From positions 1,252,118 to 1,316,117 of the forward strand of contig NZ_JZHZ01000007.1 of the NCBI RefSeq assembly GCF_000963005.1: a DNA stretch of 64,000 nt, written 5' to 3'. The notes beneath the pieces are model-generated. The model was not told the DNA's origin. It saw only the letters and a program-made list of their open reading frames with translations, and did not search any database. Positions 50,962 to 61,221 of the stretch are shown piece by piece (position 1 is the first letter of the stretch; the number at the start of each line of letters is the position of its first letter). The DNA is from Xanthomonas sp. GPE 39. GTDB taxonomy: Bacteria; Pseudomonadota; Gammaproteobacteria; Xanthomonadales; Xanthomonadaceae. The translations under genes were made by a program, and so were the position numbers.

Positions 50962-51578
50962 GCGCGATCCTGATAGGCGTGGCGGAAGGCGGCGGCATGT
51001 GCCTGGGTCTGCGCGAGCGCTTGTCCCGGTCGATACAGTTCGCCGCCGATGCCGGCGCCGATTGCACCAGCGGCAAGGTAGTCGTGCAGGGTGTCGATGG
51101 TGACGCCGCCGACCACGAACACCGGCACCTGTGCCGGCAACACGGCACGCAATGCGCGCACATGGCCGGGGCCGTAGGTGGCGGCGGGGAATAGCTTGAG
51201 CATTTGCGCGCCGGCGTCGAGTGCGGCGAATGCCTCGGTCGCGGTAGCGAAGCCGGCCACCACTTGCAGGCCGCGCGTCAGTGCGTGGCGAATCAGCGTT
51301 GGGCAGGTGTTGGGGGTGACGATGAAGCGCGCGCCCAAGTCGGCGAGGGTATCGACGTCGTCGATATGCAGCACGGTGCCGCCGCCGATCCAGCAATGTT
51401 GGCCGAACGCCTGCGCGGCGGAGCCGATGCTGTCGGCCCAGCGTGGCGAATTGAGCGGGATCTCGATGGCGTCGTAACCAGTGTCGACCAACGCGCCGAC
51501 ATGCGCCAGTGCGTCCTCGGGCGGGATGCCGCGCAAGATCGCAATCAGGGGGAGTTTGAACACGGAGGTGGCGGGCAT
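50958..51578 (-). CDS. dgoA: 2-dehydro-3-deoxy-6-phosphogalactonate aldolase
   Basis: The 206-residue class I aldolase cleaves KDPGal to pyruvate and glyceraldehyde 3-phosphate. It shows [48 protein letters not shown], the Schiff-base Lys in [17 protein letters not shown], and [22 protein letters not shown]. It is first of four genes in the operon, with its start in a 281-base gap divergent from the LysR gene. Open frame upstream of ATG 51578 is not homologous. Confidence 0.96.
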   Translation of the reverse strand: MPATSVFKLPLIAILRGIPPEDALAHVGALVDTGYDAIEIPLNSPRWADSIGSAAQAFGQHCWIGGGTVLHIDDVDTLADLGARFIVTPNTCPTLIRHALTRGLQVVAGFATATEAFAALDAGAQMLKLFPAATYGPGHVRALRAVLPAQVPVFVVGGVTIDTLHDYLAAGAIGAGIGGELYRPGQALAQTQAHAAAFRHAYQDRA

Positions 51579-51812
51579 CGGCTTAGCTGGCAGGGAAATA
51601 CACGGCGTGCGCCGCGATAGGGACAGAGAAGTGGCGAGCCATCGATGCCGCAACAACGCGCCGAGCGTCCAGCGCCTCCGCGTTGACGCGGACCCGCAAA
51701 CGGGTCCGTCGGTTGGGAGAGAACGGTGCAACGGCACTGCGACAAGAGCAGCCGCGAACAATTAGCGTGCGCGTGTCAGCTATGTGCTGCAAATGAAATT
51801 TTAGGCATATCC

Positions 51813-51829
51813 TATTCTTCTTGCGAATA
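51813..51829. promoter_or_regulatory. Dyad in the dgo/LysR intergenic region
   Basis: TATTC (51813-51817) and GAATA (51825-51829) form an inverted repeat spaced by seven bases, 31 bases before the LysR ATG. Its total length and TTC...GAA form fit LysR-type operators (T-N11-A class), so it is a candidate site for the divergent regulator. Confidence 0.4.
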
Positions 51830-51859
51830 CAAAACCCCCATTCAGGATGTTCGTTCACG

Positions 51860-52822
51860 ATGATCGCTTCCAATAATCCCTGGTTCAATGCATCGCGCTT
51901 GAAGACCCGGCATCTGCTGCTGTTGCTGCAGTTGCACGAACACCGTTCCGTGTTGCGCGCCGCAGAGGCGGCGAGCATGACCCAGCCGGCGGCGTCCAAG
52001 TTGCTGGCAGAGATGGAGGACTTGTTGGGGGTGCGCCTGTTCGAGCGGCATGCGCGTGGGGTGGAGCCGACCTGGTATGGGCAGGTGCTGATCCGCCGCG
52101 CCCGCGCGGCGATGTCGGAGATCGGTCGTGCCCAGGAGGAGATCGCCGCGCTGCGCCAAGGGCGCGTGGGTCAGGTTTCGATCGGCACGGTGGTCAACCC
52201 GGGGACCAATCTGGTGCCGCAGGCGATTATCGAGGTCAAGCGCGAGTTTCCGGGCATCTTGGTACGGGTGGAGATGGATTACAGCCGGCCACTGGTGGCC
52301 AGGCTGCTGGATGGCCAGCTCGACATCGTGATCGGTCGCATCCTTGGCCCATACGGCGGCGAGGAACTGGACTTCGAGCCGTTGGCGGACGAGCCGCATT
52401 CGGTGGTGGCGCGTGCCGGTCATCCGTTATCCGCCCGCGCGGAGCTGCGCCATGCTGATCTGGCGCGGTACGGCTGGGTGTTGCCACCGCTGGACAGCGT
52501 GTTGCGCGCACGCCTGGATGCGATGTTTCTGGAACATGCGGTGCCGGTGCCGCAGAACGTGATCGAAACCTCGTCGTTGCCGGTGATCACCAGTTTGTTG
52601 CGTGGCAGCGATCTACTCGCTGCGTTGCCGGCGGAGGCGGTGGCGCCCTATGTGCAGGCCAAACTGCTGACGGTGCTGCCGATTGGGTTGGGCGTGCGGA
52701 TGGAGTCGTTCGGAATCATCCGTCGTCGCGATTACCTGCTGCCACCGGGTGCCGAGCGCGTGTTGATGGCGTTGCGCAACGCAGCACGACGTTTGTATCC
52801 GGAGCATGTGTCGCTGGCGTGA
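51860..52822 (+). CDS. LysR-family transcriptional regulator of the dgo operon (GbpR-like)
   Basis: The 320-residue protein has the LysR winged helix (LKTRHLLLLLQLHEHRSVLRAAEAASMTQPAASKLLAEMEDLLGVRLFER) and a periplasmic-binding-protein-like effector domain from about residue 95. Its sequence style (NASRLKTRHLLLLLQLHEH) is that of GbpR/galactose-type LysR regulators, an opinion not tested by search. Divergent orientation to dgoA implies control of galactonate catabolism, with galactonate or a derivative as probable inducer. The ATG at 51860 is used; homology starts a few residues later. Confidence 0.85.
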   Translation: MIASNNPWFNASRLKTRHLLLLLQLHEHRSVLRAAEAASMTQPAASKLLAEMEDLLGVRLFERHARGVEPTWYGQVLIRRARAAMSEIGRAQEEIAALRQGRVGQVSIGTVVNPGTNLVPQAIIEVKREFPGILVRVEMDYSRPLVARLLDGQLDIVIGRILGPYGGEELDFEPLADEPHSVVARAGHPLSARAELRHADLARYGWVLPPLDSVLRARLDAMFLEHAVPVPQNVIETSSLPVITSLLRGSDLLAALPAEAVAPYVQAKLLTVLPIGLGVRMESFGIIRRRDYLLPPGAERVLMALRNAARRLYPEHVSLA

Positions 52823-53168
52823 GCTGTGTGGTGCCGCGATTGCGGCTGCGGAGCAATTGGGGTGTTGATGAAGGCGTGCGTGTGCGTGTCACCCGCGTGG
52901 GTGCGGGTGAGATGTGCGAGTGGGTTCACATAGTCCAAACGCACATAGCTCATCCGGAAACTTTCATTTGTTCGTTTTGTGGTTCGTTCCTAGTCTCGCT
53001 CCATTACGGTGGATAGTTAATGCGATGTGAGCGCCGTGTATGGCGCTCATGCGGCCATCGATCCGCTGTGGTTCTTGTCACGTTTTTATTTTTTCAACTT
53101 ATCTGGCGGAGCGTTTTCGCGCATCCGTTGCCTGTGTCTGTGTGCGTGTATCCTGGGAGGGATTGGTC
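52823..53168. other. 346-base leader and promoter region of the TonB receptor gene
   Basis: The middle part (52941-53000) is A+T-richer than the rest and should contain the receptor promoter. I see no clear -35/-10 pair, catabolite site or TGGTAGCGCTAACA-type xyl box, and no gene. The strong ribosome site gggaggg (53155-53161) lies at the right edge. Confidence 0.45.
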
Positions 53169-56087
53169 ATGTCATCGCAGTACCCACTCGGCTCGGCTCT
53201 GCCGACCGAACGGCCGTGTGCAACGCACATTCTGGCCCGCTCCGTCATCGCTGTGAGTATCGGTTTATTGCTCAGTGCGCAGGCACTGGCACAGCAGGCC
53301 GACGATAGCGGCAATAAAAAAAATGCGTCCGTCACCGAACTCGATGCGGTGCAGGTCAAAGGCGTGCGCGGCAGTTTGATCAAGTCGCAGTCGATCAAAC
53401 ACGATGCTGAACAAGTCGTCGATTCGGTCAGTTCCGAGGATATCGGCGCGCTCCCCGATCGCAGCGTGACCGAGAGCCTGCAGCGGGTCAGTGGCGTGAC
53501 CATCGATCACTTCATGGCCCGCAACGATCCTGATCATTTCTCTGCCGAAGGCAGTGGCGTGATGATTCGCGGCATGACCCAGGTCCGCGGTGAGCTCAAT
53601 GGTCGCGACAGCTTCAGCGCCGCCAGTGGTCGTGGCCTCAGCTTCGAGGATGTCCCGGCCGAACTGATGGCCGGTGTGGACGTTTACAAGAATCCATCGG
53701 CCGAGATCATTGAAGGCGGACTTGGCGGTACGGTGAACCTGCGCACGCGCATGCCGTTCGACCAGCCGGGGCGCAGCATCGCTTTCAACGCCGACGCCAA
53801 CTACGGCGACCTCAGTAAGACCTACAAGCCGTCCGGCTCGTTCCTGTTCAGTGACCGCTGGAACACCGACCTGGGCGAAATGGGGTTCATGCTGGACGCG
53901 GCGTACTCGTCGATGGCCACGCGCAGCGATGGCGTGCAGGTCGAGCCGTTCGTGCGCCGTACCGATCCGGCGTTGCTGGCCGGGACCAATTTTTCCAAGG
54001 TCTATGTGCCGGGTGGGGTCAACTGGCGGCAAATGGATTCCGAGCGCAAGCGCAAGGGCATCGCGGCCGCGTTCCAGTGGCGTCCCAGTGATGCCACCGA
54101 TATCTATGTGCAGTACCTGCGCTCGACCTACGACATGAACTGGCAGGAGCACGCGGCGTTCTTCAACGATCAGAGCAATGCGGTCGGCCCTGCGCCGGGG
54201 ACCATGTTCACCTATAACGACGAAGGTCGCTTCGTCAGTGGTGAGCCGGTGTCCAGCTCCTGGCGCGGCAATATCACCGGGAATGACGGCGTGCGCTTCT
54301 ATACCCAGAATCGCTACGCGCAGCAGACCACCACCACCGCGGATCTGTCCGGTGGTTTCACCCATCGCCTGACCGACCGCTTGAGCCTGCGCGGCGACAT
54401 GCAGTTGGTGCAGTCGCACAGCGATGCGCTGGATTTCACCCTATTCGATTCGATCTACCTGCCGGGCCTGACCTTCGACCTGAGTGGCAAATACCCCTCG
54501 GTGACGCTTGCCAATCCTGGTTATCTCTCCGCTCCTGCCAATTATTTCTGGAGCGCGGCGATGGATCACCTGGGGCAAAACAGTGGCCGCGAATTGGCCA
54601 CGCGCTTCGATCTGGACTACAGCTACGACGATAACCCCTGGTTGCGCAGTTTCCGTGCGGGTATTCGCGGCACCTCCCGCACCCAGACCAACAAGAACAC
54701 CCGCTACAACTGGGGCGTGATTTCGGATAACTGGGCACCCATTCCCGGGACGTCCACCGGGCTGGCGGATCTGGCCGATTACATGACCCAATCCTCGTCC
54801 TGGTACACCTTGTCGAACCTGTTCCGGGGCAATGTGAACGTACCGAAACAGTTGTATTTCCCCAGCGATGCGGCGGTCAAGGATTATGCCGGCACCACCA
54901 AGTTGATCGAGCAGATCGTCGCATTGCGCGGTACCGGCTGGTCGCCGGAACATTACCAATTGCAGGACATCAATCGTCAGTTCGAGCGTACCCAGGCCGC
55001 GTACATGATGCTGTACTTCGGCAACGATACGGCCTTGGGTGTTCCCGTGGATGGGAATGTCGGCGTACGCGTGGTACAGACCAAGACCACTGCGACGGGT
55101 TATGGTCAGTTTCCCGACCTATCTGCCAGCACCTCTTCGGCCGCACTGGCGGCGGAGTACACCGGGCAGTACTTCCCCAATAATGCCAAGGGGAGCTATA
55201 CCAACGTATTGCCGAGCTTCAATATGCGCTTCAAGTTCTCCGACGCGCTGCAGTGGCGTATTGCCGCTTCAAAGGCTATCGCGCGTCCGGATTACAGCCA
55301 GCTACAGCCGTATCTGTTGCTCGCTGCGACGATTCAAGATGGCGTGGTGACGCAATGGACCGGTACCGCCGGCAACCCGAACCTGAAACCGATGAAGGCC
55401 AACCAGTACGACACCGCGCTGGAGTGGTATTTCGGCAAGAGCGACATGATGTATCTGACGTTGTTCTACAAAGACGTCAGGGATTACTTCTCCAACCAGA
55501 CCGTCACCGAGATCTACAACGGCCAGCCGTGGCTAGTGACGCGTCCTTACAACATGGACAAGGGACATATCGGCGGCTTCGAATACGGGTATACCCAGTT
55601 CTTCGATTTCCTGCCAGGCTGGATGAGCGGCCTTGGTGTCAATGCCAATTTCACCTTTGTTGATAGCAATGGTGGAGTCAATACCGCGACCGATCCTTAC
55701 ACCAAGACCACCGTCACCGGCGTGCGCCTGCCGTTGGAAGGGTTGTCGCGGCGTAGCTACAACCTGGCCGGGATCTACGAGAAAGGGCCGCTGTCGGTGC
55801 GTCTGGCCTACAACTGGCGCTCGCGCTACCTGTTGACCGCCAGCGACGTGATCACCAAGTTGCCGGCGTGGTCGGACGATTTCGGGCAACTGGATGCCTC
55901 GCTGTTCTACCGCTTCACGCCGCACCTGCAATTGGGGATCCAGGCCAACAACCTCACCAATACGGTGACCAAGGTGCTGATGGGGCCGACGTCCTATAGC
56001 GACGGCGAGGTCGATCCGCACTTGTACACCCGCAGTTGGTTCGTCAACGACCGTCGCTATTCGCTGGTGTTGCGCGCCAACTGGTAA
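53169..56087 (+). CDS. TonB-dependent receptor (Xanthomonas/Caulobacter type)
   Basis: The 972-residue outer-membrane protein has a signal peptide ending ALA at residue 41, a TonB-box-like segment TELDAVQVKG (about 56-65), a plug domain beginning SVSSEDIGALPDRSVTESLQRVSGVTI, and a 22-strand barrel ending in the aromatic terminus YSLVLRANW. The SEDIGALPD plug motif is typical of the Xanthomonas/Caulobacter receptor family that takes up plant oligosaccharides. It probably imports xyloglucan fragments, judged from the esterase and alpha-xylosidase genes downstream. An upstream ATG at 53040 is less likely, since gggaggg precedes ATG 53169. Confidence 0.95.
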   Translation: MSSQYPLGSALPTERPCATHILARSVIAVSIGLLLSAQALAQQADDSGNKKNASVTELDAVQVKGVRGSLIKSQSIKHDAEQVVDSVSSEDIGALPDRSVTESLQRVSGVTIDHFMARNDPDHFSAEGSGVMIRGMTQVRGELNGRDSFSAASGRGLSFEDVPAELMAGVDVYKNPSAEIIEGGLGGTVNLRTRMPFDQPGRSIAFNADANYGDLSKTYKPSGSFLFSDRWNTDLGEMGFMLDAAYSSMATRSDGVQVEPFVRRTDPALLAGTNFSKVYVPGGVNWRQMDSERKRKGIAAAFQWRPSDATDIYVQYLRSTYDMNWQEHAAFFNDQSNAVGPAPGTMFTYNDEGRFVSGEPVSSSWRGNITGNDGVRFYTQNRYAQQTTTTADLSGGFTHRLTDRLSLRGDMQLVQSHSDALDFTLFDSIYLPGLTFDLSGKYPSVTLANPGYLSAPANYFWSAAMDHLGQNSGRELATRFDLDYSYDDNPWLRSFRAGIRGTSRTQTNKNTRYNWGVISDNWAPIPGTSTGLADLADYMTQSSSWYTLSNLFRGNVNVPKQLYFPSDAAVKDYAGTTKLIEQIVALRGTGWSPEHYQLQDINRQFERTQAAYMMLYFGNDTALGVPVDGNVGVRVVQTKTTATGYGQFPDLSASTSSAALAAEYTGQYFPNNAKGSYTNVLPSFNMRFKFSDALQWRIAASKAIARPDYSQLQPYLLLAATIQDGVVTQWTGTAGNPNLKPMKANQYDTALEWYFGKSDMMYLTLFYKDVRDYFSNQTVTEIYNGQPWLVTRPYNMDKGHIGGFEYGYTQFFDFLPGWMSGLGVNANFTFVDSNGGVNTATDPYTKTTVTGVRLPLEGLSRRSYNLAGIYEKGPLSVRLAYNWRSRYLLTASDVITKLPAWSDDFGQLDASLFYRFTPHLQLGIQANNLTNTVTKVLMGPTSYSDGEVDPHLYTRSWFVNDRRYSLVLRANW

Positions 56088-56171
56088 TGGTGATCCTGCC
56101 GCAGCGGCAGCGCGCCGCTGACGGTCAGCGTTGCCGGACGCGATCCGGAGCGTGCCGAAACCTCGGTGCGC

Positions 56172-56204
56172 GCCTTGCCCTGGCGGCTACCGCCTGGGCA
56201 AGGC
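56172..56204 (+). repeat. Hairpin between the receptor and acetylesterase genes
   Basis: GCCTTGCCC (56172-56180) pairs with GGGCAAGGC (56196-56204), and inside it GGCGG (56182-56186) pairs with CCGCC (56190-56194) around loop CTA, with one T-T mismatch between stems. It is a 14-pair hairpin without T tract, probably an RNA 3'-end or processing element between two operon genes. Confidence 0.75.
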
Positions 56205-56280
56205 ACACGCCTTGTCGCAAGTGGCTCCATCGGTTTCGCACGCATCTCGCCCTCGAATGACACGTTCCAGGATTCACGCC

Positions 56281-58206
56281 ATGCCCGTTTTCAGGTTTTC
56301 CTCCGTTCGCTGGCTGACCCTGTTGGCCGTGGCGGCGCTGCCGTGGCCGGCGGCGGCAAAAGTGCAATTACCCTTGCTGTTCGCCGATGGTGCGGTGTTG
56401 CAGCGCGATGTGCCGATGCCCGTGTGGGGATGGGCTACCCCGGGGGCGCGCATCCAGGTACGTCTGGATGGTGCGCAGGCCAACGCCGTCGCTGCGCTGG
56501 ATGGTCGCTGGCAGGCACAATTGCCAGCGCATGCGGCGGGCGGTCCCTATGTGCTGGAGGTGCAGGGCGACGGTAGCCAGCAGCGGATCGACGATGTGCT
56601 GATCGGCGATGTCTGGCTGGCCAGCGGCCAGTCCAATATGGAAATGCCGATCGTGATGGCGCGCGACAGCGCAAGCGAGATCGCCGCCGCGAAGGACCCG
56701 CAATTGCGCGATTTCAAGGTGCCGCACACCTGGTCGCCGCAGCCGCAGCCGCGCTTGGCCGGCGGAGCATGGCAGGCCACCACGCCCGAGCATGCCTACA
56801 CGTTTTCCGCTGTGGCTTATTTTTTCGCGCGCGAACTGCGTAAACAGACAAGCGTGCCGATCGGCATCATCGACAGCACGTGGAGTGGCAGTTCCATCGA
56901 GGCATGGATGGACCGCTCAGCGTTGGGCATGGACCAGGCGCAGATTGCACAGCGCAACGCCGAGCAGCAGGCCAAGGACGCGCGGACCCTGGCGCAGGTG
57001 CGCGAGCGCATCGCACGTTGGCCGGCGGTGCAGGACAGCGCGCAGCAGTGGCGTGCGGCGGATCTGGACGACAGTCAGTGGGACCACATTTCGGTCGAAC
57101 GCACTTGGGAAAGTAGCGGTTACGAGGGCATGGACGGTATCGCCTGGTACCGCACTTCCTTCGTCCTCAGCGCCGCCGAAGCCAAGGCTGGAATTGTGCT
57201 GGGCGTGGGCAAGGTTGACGATTCCGATGTCACGTATGTCAATGGTCAGCAGGTCGGCAGCACCGACAACCGCTGGAACCAGGCGCGCGTGTATCCAGTG
57301 CCGGCGACGGTGCTGAAGCCTGGCGTCAACTCGATTGCGGTACAGGTGACCGATCTCGGTGGCGGTGGTGGTCTGCATGGCGAGGATAGCGAGCGTTTCG
57401 TCGAAGTCGCTGGTGGTGCCAGACGCCTATTGCAGGGTTGGACATTCCGCCCGGCCAAGGTCACGGTGAATTTGAGCGATGACAAGTACCACGAGCCGAC
57501 GTTGCTCTATAACGCCATGATCCATCCGTTGCAGCCGTTCCCGGTTCGCGGCGTGATCTGGTACCAGGGCGAGAGTAATGCCACCGTGTCCGGCGCGCTG
57601 CGTTATCGCGAGCAGTTCGCCACGCTGATCCGGCACTGGCGCGAGGAACGCGGGCAGCCACAACTGCCTTTTCTGTGGGTGCAACTGGCCAATTTCCGTG
57701 CTGGTAGCGACACGGACGATCTCAGTCCATGGGCGCTGCTGCGCGAATCGCAATCCAAAGCGCTGGCGCTGCCAGCGACGGCGCAGGTGGTGACCATCGA
57801 TATCGGCACGCCTGGCGATATCCATCCGCCCGACAAGCAGGATGTCGGTCATCGTCTGGCGCTTGCCGCGCGCCACGTCGCCTACGGTGAAAACCTGATC
57901 TACACCGCGCCGATGCTGGCCGATGCGCATTTCGGTCACGGTCAGGCGAGGCTGCGTTTCGATCTGCGCGGCAGCGCGCTGGCAGTACGTGGTGGCGGGG
58001 AATTGCATGGTTTCGTTGTTGCCGGAGCCGATCGCCGCTTTCATCCTGCGCAAGCGCGCATCGAGGGCGACCACGTGCTGGTGCGCAGCGCGGCGGTGCC
58101 GCAGCCGCAGTCGGTGCGTTACGCCTGGAGCGAGAACCCGGCCGACGCCAACCTGGTCAATCGCGAGCAATTGCCAGTGTCTCCGTTCCGTACCGATACC
58201 TGGTGA
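56281..58206 (+). CDS. CE20-type acetylesterase (sialate O-acetylesterase-like)
   Basis: The 641-residue protein has a signal peptide (residues 1-26, ending AAA) and a SGNH-type esterase domain. The nucleophile Ser118 lies in ASGQSNMEMP; the catalytic Asp513/His515 pair lies in PGDIHPPDKQDVGHR. Residues about 250-390 look like an inserted beta-rich jelly-roll domain (WYRTSFVLS to VAVQVTDLGGGGGLHG region), and IWYQGESNAT follows the insert. The family called CE20 was described for an acetylxyloglucan esterase of Xanthomonas with such an insert; I rely on memory for that. It should remove acetyl groups from xyloglucan oligosaccharides in the periplasm. Alternative ATG at 56257. Confidence 0.85.
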   Translation: MPVFRFSSVRWLTLLAVAALPWPAAAKVQLPLLFADGAVLQRDVPMPVWGWATPGARIQVRLDGAQANAVAALDGRWQAQLPAHAAGGPYVLEVQGDGSQQRIDDVLIGDVWLASGQSNMEMPIVMARDSASEIAAAKDPQLRDFKVPHTWSPQPQPRLAGGAWQATTPEHAYTFSAVAYFFARELRKQTSVPIGIIDSTWSGSSIEAWMDRSALGMDQAQIAQRNAEQQAKDARTLAQVRERIARWPAVQDSAQQWRAADLDDSQWDHISVERTWESSGYEGMDGIAWYRTSFVLSAAEAKAGIVLGVGKVDDSDVTYVNGQQVGSTDNRWNQARVYPVPATVLKPGVNSIAVQVTDLGGGGGLHGEDSERFVEVAGGARRLLQGWTFRPAKVTVNLSDDKYHEPTLLYNAMIHPLQPFPVRGVIWYQGESNATVSGALRYREQFATLIRHWREERGQPQLPFLWVQLANFRAGSDTDDLSPWALLRESQSKALALPATAQVVTIDIGTPGDIHPPDKQDVGHRLALAARHVAYGENLIYTAPMLADAHFGHGQARLRFDLRGSALAVRGGGELHGFVVAGADRRFHPAQARIEGDHVLVRSAAVPQPQSVRYAWSENPADANLVNREQLPVSPFRTDTW

Positions 58207-58236
58207 GCTGCGGCGCTTTCCGGTGGTTCTTATCCC

Positions 58237-58261
58237 GCAGCCAGCATGGTGTGCTGGTTGC
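58237..58261 (+). repeat. Hairpin between acetylesterase and GH31 genes
   Basis: GCAGCCAGCA (58237-58246) pairs with TGCTGGTTGC (58252-58261) through ten pairs including one G-T pair, with loop TGGTG. It lies 31 bases after the esterase stop and 46 before the GH31 start. Confidence 0.7.
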
Positions 58262-58307
58262 AGGTGTCTGCTGCAATTTTAGGTTTGCGTGTGGGAAGGG
58301 AACGAGG

Positions 58308-61199
58308 ATGCATATTTCCAGTCACACCGTCCGTTCGATGATGACGCCGCTGCGGCATCTATTCGCCGTGGTTTTGGCGATGAGTGTGTGCGTTGCCGAC
58401 GGCGCGCTCGCCCAGCAGGTGACCCAGCAGGCCGATGGCATCACCGTGCGGCCCAGCGCCAAGGGCAGCGTGCCGGTTCGCCTGCAGGTGGTGGACAGCA
58501 ATCTGTTGCGGGTCAGTGCCGATCCGCATGGCACCTTCCAACGCACCCCGAGCCTGATGCGTGTGCCGGTGCAGGGCGATACCGGCTTCCGTTTCGAGCG
58601 TCAGGGCGATGCGGTGCGGATCCGGACCGCCAGATTGAGCGCACAAGTCTCCACGATCGATGGTCACGTCAGTGTTGTCGATGCGCACGGCCGGTCGTTG
58701 TTGTCGGAAGTGCCGGGTGGGCGCAGCTTTGTCCCGTTGACGGTGGAGGGCAAGGCGTACTTCAGTGTGCGTCAGCGCTTCGCCTCACCGGACGATGAGG
58801 CCTTGTATGGCTTCGGCCAGCATCAGCAAGGCTGGATGAATCAGAAAGGGCACAACATCGAACTGTTGCAGAGCAATCTGGACATGGCGGTGCCGTTTTT
58901 TCTATCCAGCCGCCACTACGGCATTTTGTGGGACAACAACGCGATCACCCGCATGGGCGATCCGCGCGGTCTGCAACCGCTACCGGCATCGTTGACCCTG
59001 TACGACGCGCAGGGCAAGCCCGGTGCGTTGACGGCGCGCTATGCGCTCGACGGCAAGCCGGTATTGGAACGGCGCGAGAAGGAGATCGACTACCAGTACA
59101 TCAAGGATCTCGCCAAGTTTCCGAAACAGGTCAAGCCCGGCGACACGCGCCGCATGCAGGTGGTCTGGGAGGGCGCGTTCGAAGCCCGCAGTGGCGGCGA
59201 ACATACGTTCTCGCTGTATGCCAGCGAATACACCAAGCTGTGGATCGACGGCAGGCTGGTGCTCGACCGCTGGCGGCAGAACTGGAACCCCTGGCACCAT
59301 GAGTTCGCGTTGCAGCTTAAGCCGGGCCAGCGGCATACGCTGAAGCTGGAATGGAACCTGATCGATCCCAGCTACATCGCGCTGCTGCATCGCGATCCCT
59401 TACCGGCGACCGAGGCGAAGGATCTGTCGCTGTGGTCCGAGGCCGGGCAGATGATCGACTACTACGTCGTCGCCGGCGACAACGCCGATCAAGTCATCGC
59501 CGGTTACCGTGCGCTCACCGGCAAGGCGGTGTTGCTGCCGAAATGGGCCTATGGGTTTTGGCAGAGCCGCGAACGCTACAAACGCCAGGACGAATTGCTC
59601 GCGGTGCTGGCGGAGTATCGCCGGCGCAGCTTGCCCATCGACAACATCGTGCAGGACTGGTCTTACTGGCCCGAGGATGCCTGGGGAGCGCACACCTTCG
59701 ACAAGAGCCGTTTCCCCGATCCCGATGGCATGGTCAAGACGGTGCACGACCTGCACGCGCACATCATGATCTCGGTATGGCCCAAGTTCTATCCGAGCAC
59801 CGCCCACTACAAAGAACTCGACGCGGCCGGCTACATCTACAGACGCAATGTCCAGGTCGGTGAACGCGACTGGATCGGCAAGGGTTACAAAAATGCCTTC
59901 TACGATCCTTACGCGGCCCAGGCGCAGGCGATCTACTGGCGCCAGGTCGACGAGACGCTCAACCGCAAGGGGTTCGATGCCTGGTGGTTGGATGCCGACG
60001 AACCCGACGTGCATTCCAACCTGGATATCGCCGAGCGCAAGGCGCGCACTACGCCGACCGCGCTGGGGCCTTCCACCGAGTTCTTCAATTCCTATCCGTT
60101 GCCGCATACCCATGGCGTCTACGCCGGTGATCGCGCTGCCGATGGCAAACGCGTGTTCATCCTCTCGCGCAAGGGCTACGCCGGCATCCAGCGCAATGCG
60201 GTGGCGGTGTGGAGCGGCGACATCGCATCGCGCTGGGACGATCTGCGCGAGCAGATTTCCGCCGGCGTCAACCTGTCGATGTCGGGCCTGCCGAACTGGA
60301 CCTTCGATATCGGCGGTTTTGCGGTGGAGACGCATGACGCACACCAGGATCCGGCGCATCTGCCGGAATGGCGCGAACTCAATACGCGCTGGTTCCAGTT
60401 CGGCGCGTTCGTGCCGTTGTTCCGTTCGCACGGGCAGTTTCCGTACCGCGAGATCTGGAACATCGCCCCGGAAGGCACGCCGTACTACGCCAGCATGGCG
60501 TACTACAGTCGTCTGCGTTACACCTTGTTGCCCTACCTCTACACCCTCGCCGGCGACACCTACCACCATGATGGGGTAATCATGCGTGGTTTGCCGATGG
60601 ATTTCCCGCACGATCCCAAGGTCGCCGACATCAACGACGAGTATCTGTTCGGGCCGGCGTTTCTGGTCGCGCCGGTGACCTGTTTCGGCGCGACCTCGCG
60701 TCAGGTGTACTTGCCGGCCGGGACCAGTTGGATCGACTTCAACAGCGGCAAGCGCTACGACGGCGGCCAGACCATTGATGCGGCCGCGCCGCTGGAGCGC
60801 ATGCCGTTGTTCGTGCGTGCCGGCGCGATCGTGCCGACCGCGCGCGTGCAGCAGTACGTTGACGAAACGCCGGATGCGCCGCTGACGCTTGTGGTCTATA
60901 CGGGGGCCGATGGTCGCTTCTCGTTGTACGAGGACGATGGCAATGGCTACGGCTACGAGCAGGGGCAATTCAGCCGGATTCCATTGGCCTGGGACCAGCG
61001 CACAGGGGTGTTGACCATCGGCGCGCGCGAGGGTCGCTGGCCGGGGATGCAGGCCCGGCGTACCTTCAAGGTGCGCTTCGTCGATGGTCCGCGTGCCGAT
61101 ACCGGCGCACTTGAGCCCAGGGCCGACCTGCAGGTGCAGTATCGTGGCGATGCCGTGCGTGTGGCCAGGCCTGTGGCTTCGTCCCCGGCGCTGCACTGA
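58308..61199 (+). CDS. GH31 alpha-xylosidase with PA14-like insert
   Basis: The 963-residue protein has a signal peptide ending ALAQ (about residue 36), an N-terminal beta domain, an inserted PA14-like module (about residues 265-365: WEGAFEARSGGEHTFSLYASEYTKLWIDGR), then the catalytic (beta/alpha)8 barrel. The nucleophile is Asp562 in WWLDADEP and the acid/base Asp638 in VWSGD. PFFLSSRHYGILWDN and VQDWSYWPEDAWG are typical GH31 segments. The architecture matches Cellvibrio japonicus Xyl31A, which trims non-reducing-end xylose from xyloglucan. It follows the acetylesterase by about 100 bases. The ATG 58308 is preceded by aagggaacgagg. Confidence 0.93.
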   Translation: MHISSHTVRSMMTPLRHLFAVVLAMSVCVADGALAQQVTQQADGITVRPSAKGSVPVRLQVVDSNLLRVSADPHGTFQRTPSLMRVPVQGDTGFRFERQGDAVRIRTARLSAQVSTIDGHVSVVDAHGRSLLSEVPGGRSFVPLTVEGKAYFSVRQRFASPDDEALYGFGQHQQGWMNQKGHNIELLQSNLDMAVPFFLSSRHYGILWDNNAITRMGDPRGLQPLPASLTLYDAQGKPGALTARYALDGKPVLERREKEIDYQYIKDLAKFPKQVKPGDTRRMQVVWEGAFEARSGGEHTFSLYASEYTKLWIDGRLVLDRWRQNWNPWHHEFALQLKPGQRHTLKLEWNLIDPSYIALLHRDPLPATEAKDLSLWSEAGQMIDYYVVAGDNADQVIAGYRALTGKAVLLPKWAYGFWQSRERYKRQDELLAVLAEYRRRSLPIDNIVQDWSYWPEDAWGAHTFDKSRFPDPDGMVKTVHDLHAHIMISVWPKFYPSTAHYKELDAAGYIYRRNVQVGERDWIGKGYKNAFYDPYAAQAQAIYWRQVDETLNRKGFDAWWLDADEPDVHSNLDIAERKARTTPTALGPSTEFFNSYPLPHTHGVYAGDRAADGKRVFILSRKGYAGIQRNAVAVWSGDIASRWDDLREQISAGVNLSMSGLPNWTFDIGGFAVETHDAHQDPAHLPEWRELNTRWFQFGAFVPLFRSHGQFPYREIWNIAPEGTPYYASMAYYSRLRYTLLPYLYTLAGDTYHHDGVIMRGLPMDFPHDPKVADINDEYLFGPAFLVAPVTCFGATSRQVYLPAGTSWIDFNSGKRYDGGQTIDAAAPLERMPLFVRAGAIVPTARVQQYVDETPDAPLTLVVYTGADGRFSLYEDDGNGYGYEQGQFSRIPLAWDQRTGVLTIGAREGRWPGMQARRTFKVRFVDGPRADTGALEPRADLQVQYRGDAVRVARPVASSPALH

Positions 61200-61221
61200 T
61201 TCCGGAGCCCGCCCACGAGCC

